A DNA stretch of 64,000 bases from Prorocentrum cordatum (taxonomy: Eukaryota; Sar; Dinophyceae; Prorocentrales; Prorocentraceae): the NCBI GenBank assembly GCA_963575745.1, contig CAUYUJ010000891.1, positions 557,639 through 621,638 of the forward strand. The letters are read 5' to 3'. Position 1 is the stretch's first letter. The number at the start of each line of letters is the position of its first letter. Both the position numbers and the translations under genes were made by a program. The notes below the pieces were generated by a model. The model was given only the letters and a program-made list of their open reading frames with translations. It ran no database searches and was not told the DNA's origin. This document shows positions 9,966-22,689 of this stretch, one piece after another.

Positions 9966-10984
9966 ATCAGCCTTCATTTCTGGAGTTGTTGTACATGTCA
10001 AGCTTCAGGATCAGAAATAGTAAGGAAGCCAGGCGAAACGCCCAGCTCGCCCTACCGACACGTTTCGGTGTGCGACAGGGGGGCGGCATCCATGAGGAAA
10101 AGGAGTTGAGAAAGATGGGTATTCGAAGGAGGGAATTTAGAAGAGGATGAGGAACAGGACGTGGAGGAGGATAATGAGAGGGAAAAGGGGGGCAGCTATG
10201 CTTCGTGGCTGCAGAAGGCTCGAAGTGTGTTTCAGGGGCGTCCTCGGGACTCAGTCCCCCCGCCTCCCCACCCCTCTCCACGTCCCACCCCTCTCCCTGT
10301 CCTACCGCTGACCCCGCCCCTCCCGTCCCAGAAGGACAACATGCCGAGCGCAAAAGCTTGTGGTGGCACGGGCTGCTCCGCAACACCTGTGCCCTGCTCC
10401 TCCCGAGTCCCCCCCCCCCCCGCCTGGCCATCTCCGGGCACCCTCGTCCACCTCTCCACCTTCCCCCCGCCCCCAGCCCCCCTGGCCCGTCCCAGGGGAA
10501 GGGCAGGAGGAAGAGGACGAGGAAGGGAGGAAGGAAGGGGGGGGGGAGGAGAAGGGAGGGAGGGGTTGGAGGAGGAGGAGGAGGAGGAGGAGGAGGAGGA
10601 GGAGGAGGAGGGGAGGGAGGTGTTGAATAAGGAGGAGGAGGATGAGAGGAAAAGTCGTTCGCCCGCTCGTCTGCCCTGCCTGTTTCCCTCCGCCGCCGCC
10701 TCCTGAAGGGCTGACACGGCGCGACTTGCCACGCCCCATCCGCTAGGGCCAACACCGACTTTTGGGGGGAGGCCTCAAAAACGTTTTCTCATGGGCGTAC
10801 TGGCCCAGCCGCCATCGATCGAAACGGCGTTCTGGCCCGTCTGGGGGTCGAGAAAGAGAGAGAGAGAGAGATAGATAGGGGGAGGGGTAACATAGTAATA
10901 TCTTTGCCGGCGTGCACCCCAAAACATGTTTTCTTCCAACGTATGTTGTGCAATCTAGGAGGTACAATCCATGTGGTAGCCTCT

Positions 10985-11555
10985 ATGCGACGAAAAGCCA
11001 TGTAATGCAACGCAAAGCAAAGCAACACGAAGCAACGCAAAGCAGAGCACCGCAATGAAACGCAACGCCAATCAACGCAATGCAAGGCAGCGCAATGCAA
11101 AGGAATGCACAGCAATGTACCGCAATGTAAAGCTACGTCATGCGAGGCAAAACAATGAAACGCAATGCCAACTATTGAAAAGCAATGCAACGCAATGCTC
11201 TGCAATGCAACGCAAAGCGAAGCCATGCAAATCAACGGAACGCAATGCAACGCAATGCACAGCATGTTAAAGGCATGCAAAGTAATGAAATGCAGTGCAC
11301 AATAATGCAACGGCATGCAATGCACAGCAATGCAATGCAACGCAATGCGATTGCAATGCAAAGCAATGGAACACAATGCTAAACAGTGCCAAGCAGTGCA
11401 AAGCCGTTCAAAACAATGCCAAGCGATTAATAAGTAATTGCAAGGGAATGACAGAACAACGCACAGCAATGCAAAACAACGCAACGCAAAGCAGTGTCAT
11501 GCCATGCGGTTGCAATGGAAAGCAATGCAAAGCAAAGCAACGGGCGGCGACTTGC
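10985..11555. repeat. Decayed satellite, GCAATGCAAC units
   Basis: About 570 bases are built from 5- and 10-base steps such as GCAATGCAACGCAAAGCAAT. AT content is higher than the surroundings. Frames across it give Asn/Ala/Lys/Gln repeats. Confidence 0.9.
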
Positions 11556-12591
11556 AGCGACGTGTGGCTCTGGGGCTCAGCGGCGACGGCGGCGACGAGC
11601 GGCGGCGAGCTGGCCAGTCCGGCACCAGAGGCTAGTTACCCTAGAAGCCAAGTGAGAACCCCTAAGTGCAAGCATTTCTTGGGGAAGTAGACGAAGTATA
11701 CCAAACATAAGAAGATGATTCGAACGATGAGGAAGAGAGAAGGAAAGAGAGAGAGAGAGAGAGAGAGACACACACACAATGAGTGACAAACAACAAATGC
11801 CCCAGCAGATCACCGTAATAGCAGCAAAGATGAAGAGGCGGGTCAAGGAGTAGGAGGTCGGCTATAGGGGACTGGGGTCAGTGCACGGCCACGTGCACAT
11901 CCGTGCATTTTTTTTACAGTGGATCGTGGCCGTCAGGACCAACAATGCAGCGGGCATTGAGACGAGAATACTGCTCCTGAACACGTTGTGCGGACATCTC
12001 AGGCGTAACGGCTGCCGCACCAGGCGGTCTCGGGCTCTCCGTTTCCCCGTGGGATTCTTCTGCGGTCCGTTTTTTTCTCGTAGTAGAAGTCTCGAGCAAC
12101 ATGCTCTTCGGGACAGACAAACAATGATATGCGAGAGAGCGATAGAAAAAGAGAAGATATAGAAGAGAGAGAGAGAGAAAAGCAAACATCAATCGAGCAA
12201 TAACTGACGCCGTCCCTTGTGTTCACGTCACAGGGGCTCTGTATTGGAGCGGTGGTCATGGCCAACACGGGGTCACGGCCCCGTGGAGTCACAGGGCCAA
12301 CACGGGATCACACCAGCTCCGGTGGGATCCCGAGGGCTCCCCCCGAAGCTCCCGAGAGAGGTCACACAATGAGGGGAGGAGTGAGGCGTGGGGAGTGAGG
12401 CGTGAGGAGGAAGAGGAGGAGGAGGAGGAGGAGGAAGCGGAGGCGGAAGGGGATGCCCGCCAACACGGATGCGCGACCACGGCAAATTGGCGACGCCACC
12501 ACACGGAAGCGGCCCGTTGTGATCTTGGACTCTCCCCCCCCTCTCGCTGCCCCGCGCCCCCCCCCCCCCCCCGCCCCCCTCCCGCGGCCAG

Positions 12592-12687
12592 GCCTCGAAG
12601 CCTGGGGAGCCCGCCTGGGAGAGCAGGTGGGGCGGCGGCCGGCCCGGCTGGCACATCGAGTGCTCCGTGATGGCGACGGACATCCAG
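12592..12687 (+). CDS. CARS1: CysRS exon: ASKPGEP..GWHIEC..MATD
   Basis: After the acceptor GGCCAG, 32 codons read [16 protein letters not shown], then [16 protein letters not shown]. The Cys of HIEC is one of the zinc ligands that discriminate cysteine in CysRS. WK|ASKPGEP across the junction fits the human-type order. The donor is GA (CAG|GAGACC). Phase is 0 at both ends. Confidence 0.95.
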
Positions 12688-13699
12688 GAGACCCGCTGGG
12701 GGGGGCCGGGGAGATCCCGGCGGCCCAATCTGTTCGAGCCGGGCGTGGTCGCCTTTTTGTTCGGGCCCCGCGATCTGCACAGGTCGATCCGGCGCGAGAA
12801 GCGACGCAGGAAGGTGGGATCTGGGGCCCCAGTCTTGGTTTTCAGCGATGTTTCGATTTTTGTTCGAGACGTCAGATTTCAGGGGGGCCTCCTGGCTCTG
12901 CGGCCTCCTCGCTGGCTGGCTCTGCCTTTTGCGGCTTCCTCCTCCCTCTTCCTCCCCCACTCCTCCCCTCCCCTTCTTCCTTCTCCTCGCGCCGCTTTCT
13001 CTCCTCCCCTCCCTCTGTCCCTCCCATTCCTTCTTTTCTCCCCCCTCTCTCTTTCCCCCCTCCCTCCCCTCGCGTGCCAGGCACGTGCACAACTGCACGG
13101 CTGGCACGCGTAGCCGCCTCAAGTGCCCGAGAGATTGCATCGGTGCAGTCCGACCAGGGCCCCGGACTTTGGCTCGGCATTGTCACCAGTGAAGTCGGAG
13201 GGGGTTCCAGTGTGGGACGTTTTCAGCACACACGCACACACGAAGAGGGGGGGATTCCCCGGCTTTGGTCAGCCGCGAGGGCGGTCGCCAACGCGTTCGG
13301 GACGCCGCAGGGCCGCGCCGGGGCAGAGGCACACCCAGAACATTGGGGCAGGAGGAGGGTGCGGGCAGGAGTTGTGCCCGTATTCGCTGCAGATTTGGGC
13401 TTCCAGCTCGCTTCCCCAGGAGCCCGAGGCGCACTGGATATGGATACAAGCCCGGCCCCAAGGGGCTCGACTGTTATCCATGTCCAGTGCGCCTCGGCCT
13501 CGTGGCGCCCCTGAAGAAAGTCCAAGAGGCACTGGCTATGGATATAAATCTTGCCCGAGGAGGGCGGCCGCTAAGGAGGAACGCGGGGAGGGGCCTCAGG
13601 CGTAGAGAGCCTTCGGCACGAGGAGTGCGCAGGCGGGCTTAGGCACCGCAGGTGGGCAGCCAGTCAGAGCAGCCGAAGGGAAGGCAGCGCGGGGGCCAC

Positions 13700-14200
13700 C
13701 CAGGCGTCCGGCGATGTTGTTGTTGGTGCTGCTGTTGTTGGTGGTGGTGTTGAACTCCAATTTCTGAAGAATAATGATTGTTGATCCCCCCCACCGGTGC
13801 ACATTGTATTTTTCAATTGAAGTGCCTTTCCCGGAGCTCGCACCTTGTTTTCATCAGAAAAAGTCTTGAGGCTCAAACTGGGCCCCTGGCCCCCGGGTTA
13901 CAACAACAACCTCTCCCGCTTGAGACTTCCTCACGATTTACCCCGGACCCCCGCTCCCGCCTGAGACTGCCTCGCATTTTATTCAGGAATCGCGCTCTCG
14001 CTTGGGACATCCTTACAATTTATGCAGGAATCGCTTTCTCGGCGCTCTGGAGTCGCGCTCTCGCTGGATACTTGCTTGCACTTTACGCAGGAATAGCGCC
14101 CTTGCGGTTGAATTTCCCGCAATGTATTCAACCGCCGCGCCCCCGACATTCAGGCACCCAGGAGTCGCGCTCACGCTTAGGACTCCCTCACAGATGATTT
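13700..14200 (+). repeat. Family G unit
   Basis: It begins with a GTTGTTGTTGG-rich stretch, has GATCCCCC..GGTGCACATTG and CAAACTGGGCCCCTGGCCCCC, then subrepeats like CTCGCATTTTATTCAGGAAT and CGCGCTCTCGCTTGGGAC. The same order occurs at 15.5, 33.1, 34.1, 34.9 and 35.5 kb. Confidence 0.8.
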
Positions 14201-14204
14201 CGGA

Positions 14205-15110
14205 ATCGGGATCTCCCTGCCCTTCGTGGCCCCGTAGCAGCCCTTCGTGGCCCCCTCGCTGCCCTTCGTGGACCCGTTGCAGCCCCTCGTGGCCCCCCCG
14301 CTGCCCTTCGTGGCCCCGTTGCAGCCCTTCGTGGCCCCCTCGCTGCCCTTCGTGGCCCCGTTGCAGCCCTTCGTGGCCCCCTCGCTGCCCTTCGTGGCCT
14401 CGTTGCAGCCGTTCGTGTCTCCCTCGCTGCCCTTTGTGGCCCCGTAGCAGCCCGTCGTGGCACCCTCGCTGCCCGTCGTGGCACCCTCGCTGCCCTTCGT
14501 AGCCCCGTTGCACCCCTTCGTGGCCCCCTCGCTGCCCTTCGTGGCCCCGTTGCTGCCCTTCGTGGCTCCCTCGCTGCCCTTCATGGCCCCGTTGCAGCCC
14601 TTCGTGGCCCCCTCGCTGCCCTTCGTGGCCCCGTTGCAGCCCTTCGTGGCCCCCTCGCTGCCATCCGTGGCCCCATATATGTATGCCCTTCGTGGGCCCC
14701 GTTCGTTCGCGTCCGTCGTGGCCCCATATGCATGCCCTTCGTGGCCCCGCTGTCGCCCTTTGTGGCCCCCTCGCTGCCCTTCGTGGCCCCGTTGCTGCCC
14801 TCAGTGGCCCCGTCTTTGCCTTCTGCGGCCCAATATAGGTATGCCCTTCGTGGCCCCCGCCCGTTCGCGCCCGTCGTGGCCCCATGTGCATGCCTTTCGT
14901 GGCCCCGCTGTCGCCCTTCGTGGTCCCCTCGGTGTCCTACGTGGCCCAGTTGCTACCCTCAGTTGCCCCGTCGTTGCCTTCTTTGGCCCCGCATTATCTG
15001 CCCTTCGTGGCCCCCGCTCGTTCGTGCTCTTCATGGCCCCATACGCATTCCCTTCGTGTCCCCGCTGTCGCCCTTCGTGGCCTTTTTTGTGCCCTTCGTG
15101 GCCCTGCTGT
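14205..15110. repeat. 21-base minisatellite (CCCTTCGTGGCCCC)
   Basis: The unit CCCTTCGTGGCCCC plus CTCGCTG or GTTGCAG repeats about 40 times, decaying toward the 3' end where longer higher-order units appear (CCCATATGCATGCCC variants). A Pro/Phe/Val/Ala heptad frame spans it because the period is a multiple of three. I treat it as non-coding since it lies in an intron beside family G. Confidence 0.9.
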
Positions 15111-15127
15111 CGTTCTCTCTCTCGCTT

Positions 15128-15192
15128 TCGGTTTCGCTCGTCGTCGTCTTCGTCGCCGTCGTCGCTGTCGTCGTCGTCGTCGTCGTCGACGA

Positions 15193-15245
<53 letters not shown>
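15128..15245. repeat. (TCG)n tract
   Basis: About 115 bases of TCG trinucleotide repeat with a GACGACGTCG interruption that makes a small inverted repeat. Confidence 0.95.
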
Positions 15246-15329
15246 TGGTCGGTCCCCTGTCCGTCCCTCTTGGGGTCAGGTTGCCGCTTGTCAGCGCTGC
15301 CGCGGCCGCCCCGCCGCTTGCCAGGGCCC

Positions 15330-16170
15330 GGCTTGCAGGGAAGAAAGGTATACCCCCCAAAAGGGGCACGATCGAAGACGAAGAAGGCGGGTATCGAGGG
15401 TTAGGGAAATACGCCTTAACGGACACTCGGGCAGATAAGAGCGAAGAGTCTTAAAACGATTGTTGTTGTTGCTGTTGTTGTAGAACTTTCATTTCTGAGT
15501 AATTATTGATGATCCCCCTCACCAGTGCATCTTGTTTTTTCTCAACCAAAGTGTGCCCCTCGACGCTCGCACCCTGTCCTCTGACAGGGAAAGTCTTGGT
15601 GCTCAAACTGTGCCCCTGGCCCCCGGATTACAACAACAACAACGGCTCCCGCCTGAGACTTCCTCCAAATATACTCAGGACCACCGCTCCTGAGACTTCC
15701 TCACAATTTACTCAGGATCGGTGCTCCCGCCTGTGACTTCCTCGCAATTTTGTCAGGACCCCCGCTCCCACCTGAGACTTCCTCACAATTTACTCAGGAA
15801 CGGCGCTCCCGCCTGAGAGTTCCTCGCAATTTAATCAAGACTTCCTCGCAATTGAATCAAGACCCCCGCTCCCGCCAGAGAACCCTTCACATTGTATTCA
15901 GGAATTGCGCTTTCGCTTGTGACCCCCATGCAATTTATCCAGAAAGCGCATTCTCGACGCTCAGGAAGCACGCTGCGCCAAGGACGCCACTACAAATAAC
16001 TTAGTAATCGCGCTCTCGCCATACTCAGGCATCCCGCTTGAATGTCCCACCCGCCCGACCCGCCCGTCAGGGGATCGCCTGCCCGTCGTGGGCTCCCGCC
16101 CGAGACTTCCTTCAGGAACGGCGCTTTCGCCTAGGACTTCCCCGAACATTCCTTACCTTCCTGCTCCTCC
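15330..16170 (+). repeat. Family G unit with tail of the preceding unit
   Basis: It starts with the unit-end signature (CGATCGAAGACGAAGAAGGC, GGGTATCGAGGGTTAGGG), then (TTG)n, then the next unit with subrepeats of CTCCCGCCTGAGACTTCCTC and CACAATTTACTCAGGA. Confidence 0.8.
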
Positions 16171-16347
16171 TCCCTCCTCCCTCCTCCCTTCTCTCCTCCC
16201 TTCTCTCTCCCTCCTCTCTTCCCTCTTCCTTATGCCTCTCTGCCCTATCCCCTTTCCCTCCTCTCCCTCATCCCTCCTCCCTCCCCCTCTCCTGCCTCCT
16301 CCCTCCCTCTTTCTTTCTCTTTCTCTCCCCTCTCTCTCTCTCTCTCC

Positions 16348-16378
<31 letters not shown>

Positions 16379-17487
16379 ATCTGTATTTCTCTCTCTCTCT
16401 CTCTCTCTGCCTCTAATCAACCGCCCCCCTCTTCGCTCCTTCTCTCCTGGCGTTTTTCCCCTTCCTTCGTCCCGCCCCCTCCCTTCCTCCCACTCAACCT
16501 CGTTCGCCCACTCCTCTTTTTGCAGGGCCCACGCCAATCCCAATGGCGGGCACATCTACGCCCACGAAGGATTGTCCGCCCGTTCAGGTTTGCCCGCCTG
16601 TCTAAGCCCGCCGCCCCCCGCAAAGAGAAAAAAATCCCCCAAGAGGGTGTGATCTTAGAAAAATGGCGGGTATCGAGGGTGTGGGGATCTCGTTTTGAAT
16701 GAACGCAGGCAAGTAAGAGCGAACAGTCTTAGAATAATTGGTGTTGGTGGTGGTGTTGTTGCTGTTGTGTCAGTCCGCGCCCCCGGAGCTCCCGACCTCA
16801 TCCCCATGGGGCAGTTTTGCGTCCCAGATCCATTTGTCCTAACAGAATGTCAGAGTTTCGCTGGAGGATTCCTAGTGGGGTTGGAAGACGATGGGTGGAG
16901 GGCGGTGCCTTATTCAGAGGGGGATGTCCTTTGGGGCTTCCCAGAAGTCCATCGCCAAAGGGCGTGAATGTGCGCCGAAGTCACACACATGGGGGGCGGT
17001 CCTTCTTCAAAACGGGAAATTCGCTCGATACGTCGATAAACTGCAGGATCCCGTGTGTTCCGCCTTCCTGACTGATTGTTGGAAGGCTGCCAGGCGAATC
17101 TTTCTCAGAGCGAAGCGCTCGCCTGAATGGCAAGCGCAGGGTGTTCGGGTTTCAAGGGGGCGCTTCTCGTGGCGAAACGGAGGGCCTGCGGGGTCTCGTG
17201 AGGAGGGGGTTCGGGACGGGCGGGCGTATTGCAGCTTGGCCTCCCCTCCCTCTGTATTTCCCTCCTCTCCTCCTCCTCCTCCTCCCCCTCCTCCTCCTCC
17301 TCCTCCTCCTCCTCCTCCTCCGCCTCCTCCCTCTAGCTCCCTCCTCTCCCACTCTAGCCCCCTCATCCTTCTACTCCTTGTCGCGTGCAGGTCAGCGCCT
17401 CGTTCCAGGAGTGGGAGCAACATGATTTGGTATGCTGTCGGTGCTCAGTGCGAGGGTCGAAGTTGTCCGTCCCCCAAATCCCTTACA

Positions 17488-17665
17488 GTCAACCCGCCTA
17501 GTAAGGATGGGCAGGCTTTCCAAGGGTATCCTCGCATCCTTGCCTCCTCGGGCCAGCCTTGGCCACCTTCGTTGCCCGCGCGCGCCGCTCGAGAAGCTTC
17601 GGAACGGCCTTCCAAAGCCCTTGCGTCCTCATCGCGCATCCTTACTATACGGGTTGACTGTACAG
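17488..17665. repeat. Family Z TIR element, copy 2
   Basis: The ends are GTCAACCCGCCTAGTAAGGA and the inverted ATCCTTACTATACGGGTTGA. The element is about 175 bases, with inner inverted stretches CTTTCCAAGGG and CCTTCCAAAGCC. Confidence 0.85.
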
Positions 17666-18184
17666 GGCCCCTGCTCGAGGTGGACCGCCGTGGATCCGAT
17701 GGGTTCATCTCGCCTCGCCTTGCCCCCACCCAGCGCCACGCTTCGAGCAGGGGCACGGAAGCGGCAGCGAGAGCGAAGGAGGGAGGAGCCAGCGGCACGG
17801 AGGTGAGGAGGAGACGCAGACCACCTAGTAATTGAGACCCGACAGTTTGCCTAAGAAAAGGCCCCCGACGTCATGATTTTTTCATGCCGTCCAGCCCCAG
17901 AGGCCTCGACCCACTCCCCTGGACCGGCTCTTCATCCCGAGAGCGCTTTCTGACGGTCCTGGGACCCAGTAAGGTCGACTAGGCGTAAGCGTGGCTTTTC
18001 GCCAGAGTGACCTTTGGTGTGGGCCCAATGGGTTTCCTTGAGAACGTCGAACGCGAAGCGAGTCGGCAGCGGCTCGTGCCTCGGACCAGTCTTGCGTGTC
18101 GCCGATGAGGGGCCCCCATAGGCCGAAAGTAGTGAAGAACTGCCTGACGCGATTGTTTCAGGATTCGAATGGGTCTGGGGAGGG

Positions 18185-18275
18185 AAGAGGAGGAGGAGGA
18201 GGAGGAGGAGGAGGAGGAGGAGGAGGAGGAGGAGGAGGAGGAGGAAGAAGAGGAGGAGGGGCAGGATGAGGAGCT
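18185..18275. repeat. (GGA)n tract
   Basis: About 90 bases of near-pure GGA/GAG repeat with the purine strand on +. Confidence 0.95.
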
Positions 18276-18959
18276 CGATGGGTTTCTGGAGAGGGAAGAA
18301 GAGGAGGAGCTTGGGCCGGGCCCTCCACGGTGTGCTCGGCTGCTCTGGCAGGGGGGCGCCGCCCTCGTCCCTGGGAGCGGAGTGGCGGCCCCGCCCCACT
18401 GCGGCGCACCCCTCGCACGCTTCGCGGGCTCGTAGTGGGCGCCACCTCGGAAGCCCCAGCGACACCCGCAGCGACGGTGCCCACAACCGCAGATGGTTGG
18501 GCCCTTCGCGCCAGGGTATTGTCGCAACGTCGGGTCTCGGAGTCCCCACCGCCACCTCCGCCGCCTCTCCCTCTCCTCCCCCTTCCACCCCTTCCGACGC
18601 CGCGAAAGGCATCGACATCGAGAAACATCGCGACCAGAGCCCGGGCCCCCATCTTCTCGCTGCAGTTCTGGAACGGGGTCGGTCTGTGATGGTCCTGGGT
18701 CCCGAATCCCGGCGAACACGCCAGTTGTGAAAGAAAAGCAACGCCCCAGGTCTGAAGGTGAGCTGGTCCTCGGGGCGAGAGGCCTTCAGCAAGGTGGCGC
18801 ACGGTCTGCCGCAGTGCCGAGTCCTACACAGACCCCATCCACCCTCCTCGAGAATGACTCGATCCTTGATTATCGAGCCTCCTCGATCCGCCTCGATCCC
18901 CTCGAACCTCGATCCCGATCCTCGATCCCCGCCCGCGGCCACACCCTCTTCCCGGCGAG

Positions 18960-19037
18960 GGCGAGTTCTTGGACATCCACGCCGGGGGCGAGGACCTCAA
19001 GTTCCCGCACCACGACAACGAGATGGCCCAGTCCGAG
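18960..19037 (+). CDS. CARS1: CysRS exon: [17 protein letters not shown]
   Basis: 26 codons read [18 protein letters not shown], then DNEMAQSE. This is the most conserved block of CysRS. The His and Glu of HHDNE complete the zinc site with Cys of HIEC. The acceptor is GGCGAG. The donor after GAG at 19037 is GC. It joins the next exon as SE|AYLD with no phase change. Confidence 0.96.
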
Positions 19038-19084
19038 GCTCCGCGGTGCCTCCGTGCGGGGCCCTTTGTGGGGGAGTGGCAAGA

Positions 19085-19262
19085 AGGATCAGAGGAGGAA
19101 CCGGCACCGGTACCGCTGGACTTGCCTCGTTTTCGCCTGTTTGGGTATCCTGGGATGCCTTTTGTCGTCGCTGCTGGATTCGCCTTGAACTTCTGGCCTC
19201 AAAGCGCCCTGGGGGGGAAGTGCGGGAAGTAGCGGTATCAGTATCCGTTGGTTTCCCCTGGG
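19085..19262. repeat. Family F TIR element
   Basis: The left end is GAGGAACCGGCACCGGTACC and the right end GGTATCAGTATCCGTTGGTT. It starts about 50 bases after a CysRS exon. The internal text GTCGTCGCTGCTGGATTCGC matches the 8.6 kb copy. Confidence 0.75.
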
Positions 19263-20444
19263 GGAGAGAGCGCCGAGTCACAGCGGGCCCGTGTTCCGTG
19301 AACGCTTCGATGCGCAGACGCAGGAGGGGGTTATGGCAGGAGGTGGTGAGCAGGAGGGGAGGAGGGGGAGGAGGGGGAGGAGGGGGAGGGGGAGGAGGAG
19401 GAGGGGAAGGAACAAGAGGAGGAGAAGGAGGAGGAGGAGGAGGAGGAGAAAGAGGAGGAGGAGGAGGGTGAGGGGAAGCAGCAGCGGCAGCAGAAAGAGG
19501 AGGAGGAGTATCTGGAGGAGAGGAGCAGGATGTGGAGGAGAACGGGGAGCGGAGCAGGCGGGGGTCCCCCGCCCCCTCCCCCCTGAAGAGGTGTGTATTC
19601 CTGGAGGAGGCTTGCAGAGCTACTGTCCTCCAAGCTTACGCCATTCCGCCGGACCCCAGAAGGGGCGAACGGGGCGGCGGGGCGAGGAGGAGGAGGATAC
19701 GGAGAAGGCACATGGACCAGTATCGGCCAAACGTCTTATTGCCAGCTGGGCGCGTTGGGTGGTGCCTGAGACTTCTCGAAGTTGGGGTCGCTTGGGAGTC
19801 GTACTGGGTTTCTGCTCCGTTGGAGCCCGTTCGGGGCCTTCAGCTGCTTCTTGGCGCCATTCGGGAGCCTCGGGGATGGACGTGAGTCTCAAAACTGTCT
19901 TGGGGCATCGAGAGCTGGTCGTGGAGGAGCCTTCGGCCAGATTGCAGCCACCTGGCAGGCCAGCTAGGGGCCGTACTGGGGGCATCCTGGACCGTCCGAG
20001 GGTCTTTCCCTCTCGGAGGCTCCGGGAGCCCATCGTGGGCCCGCCCAGAGCCCAAAAGTGCGGGCGGCGCACCCATTGCACGGAGACCAGAAGGGAGGCA
20101 GACGACGTCTGTTTTTTGGGGGGGTGGGGGCCTCTCGCGGGTCATCTGGGCCAGACGAGGCAAGCGTAGCGATTTTGACGGTAATCAAGGAAAACAATTT
20201 GTCCGCTCTCAGCACAATCCCAGGCTTCATTACATTCGAGACGCATGGACAACTCTTGCTCAGACCCCGTCGTGGTCTGTCTTGGGCGGTCTGGGGATTG
20301 TCTGGAACCACCCTGAGCACCTGCAGGACCGGCGAGCAATCTCAAGAGGCTCTTTGAGGCCCTGCATGGCTTTGATGAGCTTCTCGCTTCTAGATGTACA
20401 TCTATGTTCTAGTGCGTTCCTTGCTTTGTGTCCAGGTGTAGGTG

Positions 20445-21830
20445 AGTCTGAGCGTGAGTGAGTCAGAATGCGAGCGGCGGAGAATACGTGAGTCTGGGCG
20501 GGACTGAGCAAGAGTGTGAGCGGCTGGGTGCGAGTGACCTTGAGTTTGAGCGAATCCAGGTGTGAGTTGGCCCGAGTACGAATGAGCCTGGTTGTGAGTG
20601 AGTCTAGATATGAGGGGGCTGGGAGATGAGCAGCTCGGTCTGAGATCAGGTGTATTTGTCTCTGTCTGAGTTTGGCCACTGTATGCATTGTTTTGGATGT
20701 AAGTGGGCATGACTTCGTGAGTCTGCAAACTACCGCCTAGATGGGCTCGCACCAGCCTGCGTCATACCGCCTGGCGCTTCCCCCTTGGGAAGCCCTAGCG
20801 CCATGTCTGCAACATCGCGGTGGGCGTGGAGCTCTGGGGAGAGACACGCCCTTCAACAACAAGGCGCTTCGACTGAGAAGTGCCAGGGATCTGGGCACGA
20901 AGAGGCATTGGTCATACCCGTCGGCGGTTCCCTTTCTGGAATGCCCAAGTGTCATGCCTGCGATCTTACGGTGGTCCTGGGGTTCTGAGAATCACGCGTC
21001 TGCTTCCCATGATTGTCGTGGCTCCCGATATATCCCCACAATGTGGGCGCGAACCGTCCCGCATCAGGTCTCATGGCGGTTCCCCCATTTGTAGACTCGA
21101 GTAGCATGCCTGTTGCACCTCGGGCGTCATGGGTCTCTGAGAATTCACGCGTCTGCTTCCCACAATCGCCGCGTCGCCCGAGAGGTCCCCACAGTGTGGG
21201 CGCGAACGGACCCGCATCACATCTGCTGGCGGCTCCTCCCTTGGCAGACCCGAGCAGCACGCCTGCGACATCCAGGTGGCCGTGGGGCGTCGAGACGTCA
21301 CACGTTTTTCTTCACACCAATTGGCGTTTCGCCCGAGCGGTCCCCACAGTCTGGGCGCCAACGGGCCCTGGTCAGACCACCTGGCGACTCCCCCCTTGGC
21401 TCACCCGAGTGTCACGCCTGCCACACGTCGTTGGCCAGGGCCTTCTGAGCGCGAGGGACTCAGTACGATCGACCGGGTATGAGTCAAGTTGAGTGTGAGT
21501 GAGTCCGGCTATGAGCGGGTCTGGTTATCAGCGAGTCTGACTGCGACAAGTTTGAGCATGCGTAATTGTACACGAGTGGGTGTGATTATGAGGGGGTATG
21601 AGTGTGAGCGGGTCAGAGAGAGCGTGGGAATGCGCAGGAGTGAGTCTGAGTGCGAGAAGTCCGAGTTTCAGTACATGCGTAGGCGTGGCTCTAAGTATCA
21701 CCCAGTCTGAGTATGACCAAATCTGAGCCAGCGGTGAGCCTGCGTATGAGTGATCTATGGGCGGGATTGAGTCCGAGTGTGAATGGTCCTGAGTGTGAGT
21801 GAGCACGACCATGCGTAAGTCAGAAGCCCG
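20445..21830. repeat. Two GAGTCTGAG arrays flanking a ~150-base tandem repeat
   Basis: The outer parts (20445-20740, 21480-21830) are degenerate 10-12 base units around GTGTGAGTGAGTCTG. The inner part (20740-21440) has about four units with CTGGCG(G)TTCCCCCTTGG, ACGCCTGCGACAT and CCCGAGCGGTCCCCACAGTC. Confidence 0.75.
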
Positions 21831-22689
21831 AGCAGCTAAGTTTGATTGGGCTTGGGCCTGGGGAGAGTAATAATAATAGTCGTACTATGAATTATCATAG
21901 TAAGAATAAGAAGAAGGAATCAAGGGAAAGGCCGGAGCGCGTCACCGATAGCAAGAACCCCTGTTCTCAGGACATGGGCGACCAGCGGCGTAAACATACA
22001 GTCGGGAACCTTTGCTTCGCGTGTCGCGCCGCCGGTTCTGGCCCACCACGTTTCGTCGCGGCGCGCTATCTGCGTCCCAGTCCCCAGGCGTCAACTTCCT
22101 GAGCTTCTCCCAGCCTCCCGCCCCGCGGAGTGGATCGACATGCTCTAACATCGCAGAGCATACAGGGGCCGCAGGGGCCGCCGCCGCGACACGCTGAGCA
22201 AGGGCTCCTGAACGTAGATGTTTGGAGGTCCGCGCGGACTTCAGGAAGCTAGTTTGCCTCCAACTCCCCACCTCCCCACCCCCTCCAACTGGGTTTTGGA
22301 CATCTTGGCGGATTTTCCCAGTCCCCCCCAGACGTGGTGGGTCAATTCTGAAGGGGACCGGTTCCGGGCTGCCCGATCGGAGGGCGGAGCGGATCTCACC
22401 ATGTGGGCTCCCCGGCTCAGCTTCCCGCGGGTAGTCCGTCGTCATTGGGCCCTGTGGTTAGAGATGGAGCTCTGACGTTGCCTTTTTTCCCTGAACAGCG
22501 AACGCGATGGGGGTCGCATTCGCATTCTAAGAACCCAGGTCTGAATTTCACAGCCTCGGGAATGTGCCTCCTGAGGTGGTCTGAGCTCGAGGTGAAAGCT
22601 ATGCGGTGCAAGCGGTGCAGGCCATGTCGTGCAAGCTGTGCGGTGCCAACCACGCCGTGTAAGCCATGCGGTGGAAGCCACGTGGTGGA

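Larger units (their letters stand above)
8845..12591 (+). other. CysRS intron (GC..AG, 3.7 kb)
   Basis: It contains a family BB copy (9280-9510), a roughly 80-base degenerate tandem family H (9530-9965), a purine-rich tract with GGA repeats (10130-10640), a decayed satellite (10985-11555), (GA)n tracts near 11740 and 12160, and a GGA tract (12405-12450). The last 60 bases are C-rich, ending GCGGCCAG. No coding exon was recognised inside. Confidence 0.6.
12688..18959 (+). other. CysRS intron (GA..AG, 6.3 kb)
   Basis: In order it contains: family AA (about 12720-12850); a pyrimidine tract (12900-13075); inverted family E fragments (13400-13560); family G (13700-14200, 15330-16170 and a tail at 16640-16765); a 21-base minisatellite (14205-15110); a TCG tract (15128-15245); CT tracts (16150-16470); a mostly unique stretch without a recognised exon (16780-17130); a TCC tract (17262-17370); family Z (17488-17665); family U (about 17860-17955); a partial family D (about 17966-18030); and a GGA tract (18185-18275). 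Nothing was recognised in 18280-18959. Confidence 0.55.

Noticed and set aside
14177-15404. Long Pro/Phe/Val/Ala and Gly/Ala/Thr/Lys frames over the 21-base repeat
   Set aside because: The period divides by three, so frames stay open by construction. It lies inside an intron next to dispersed repeats.
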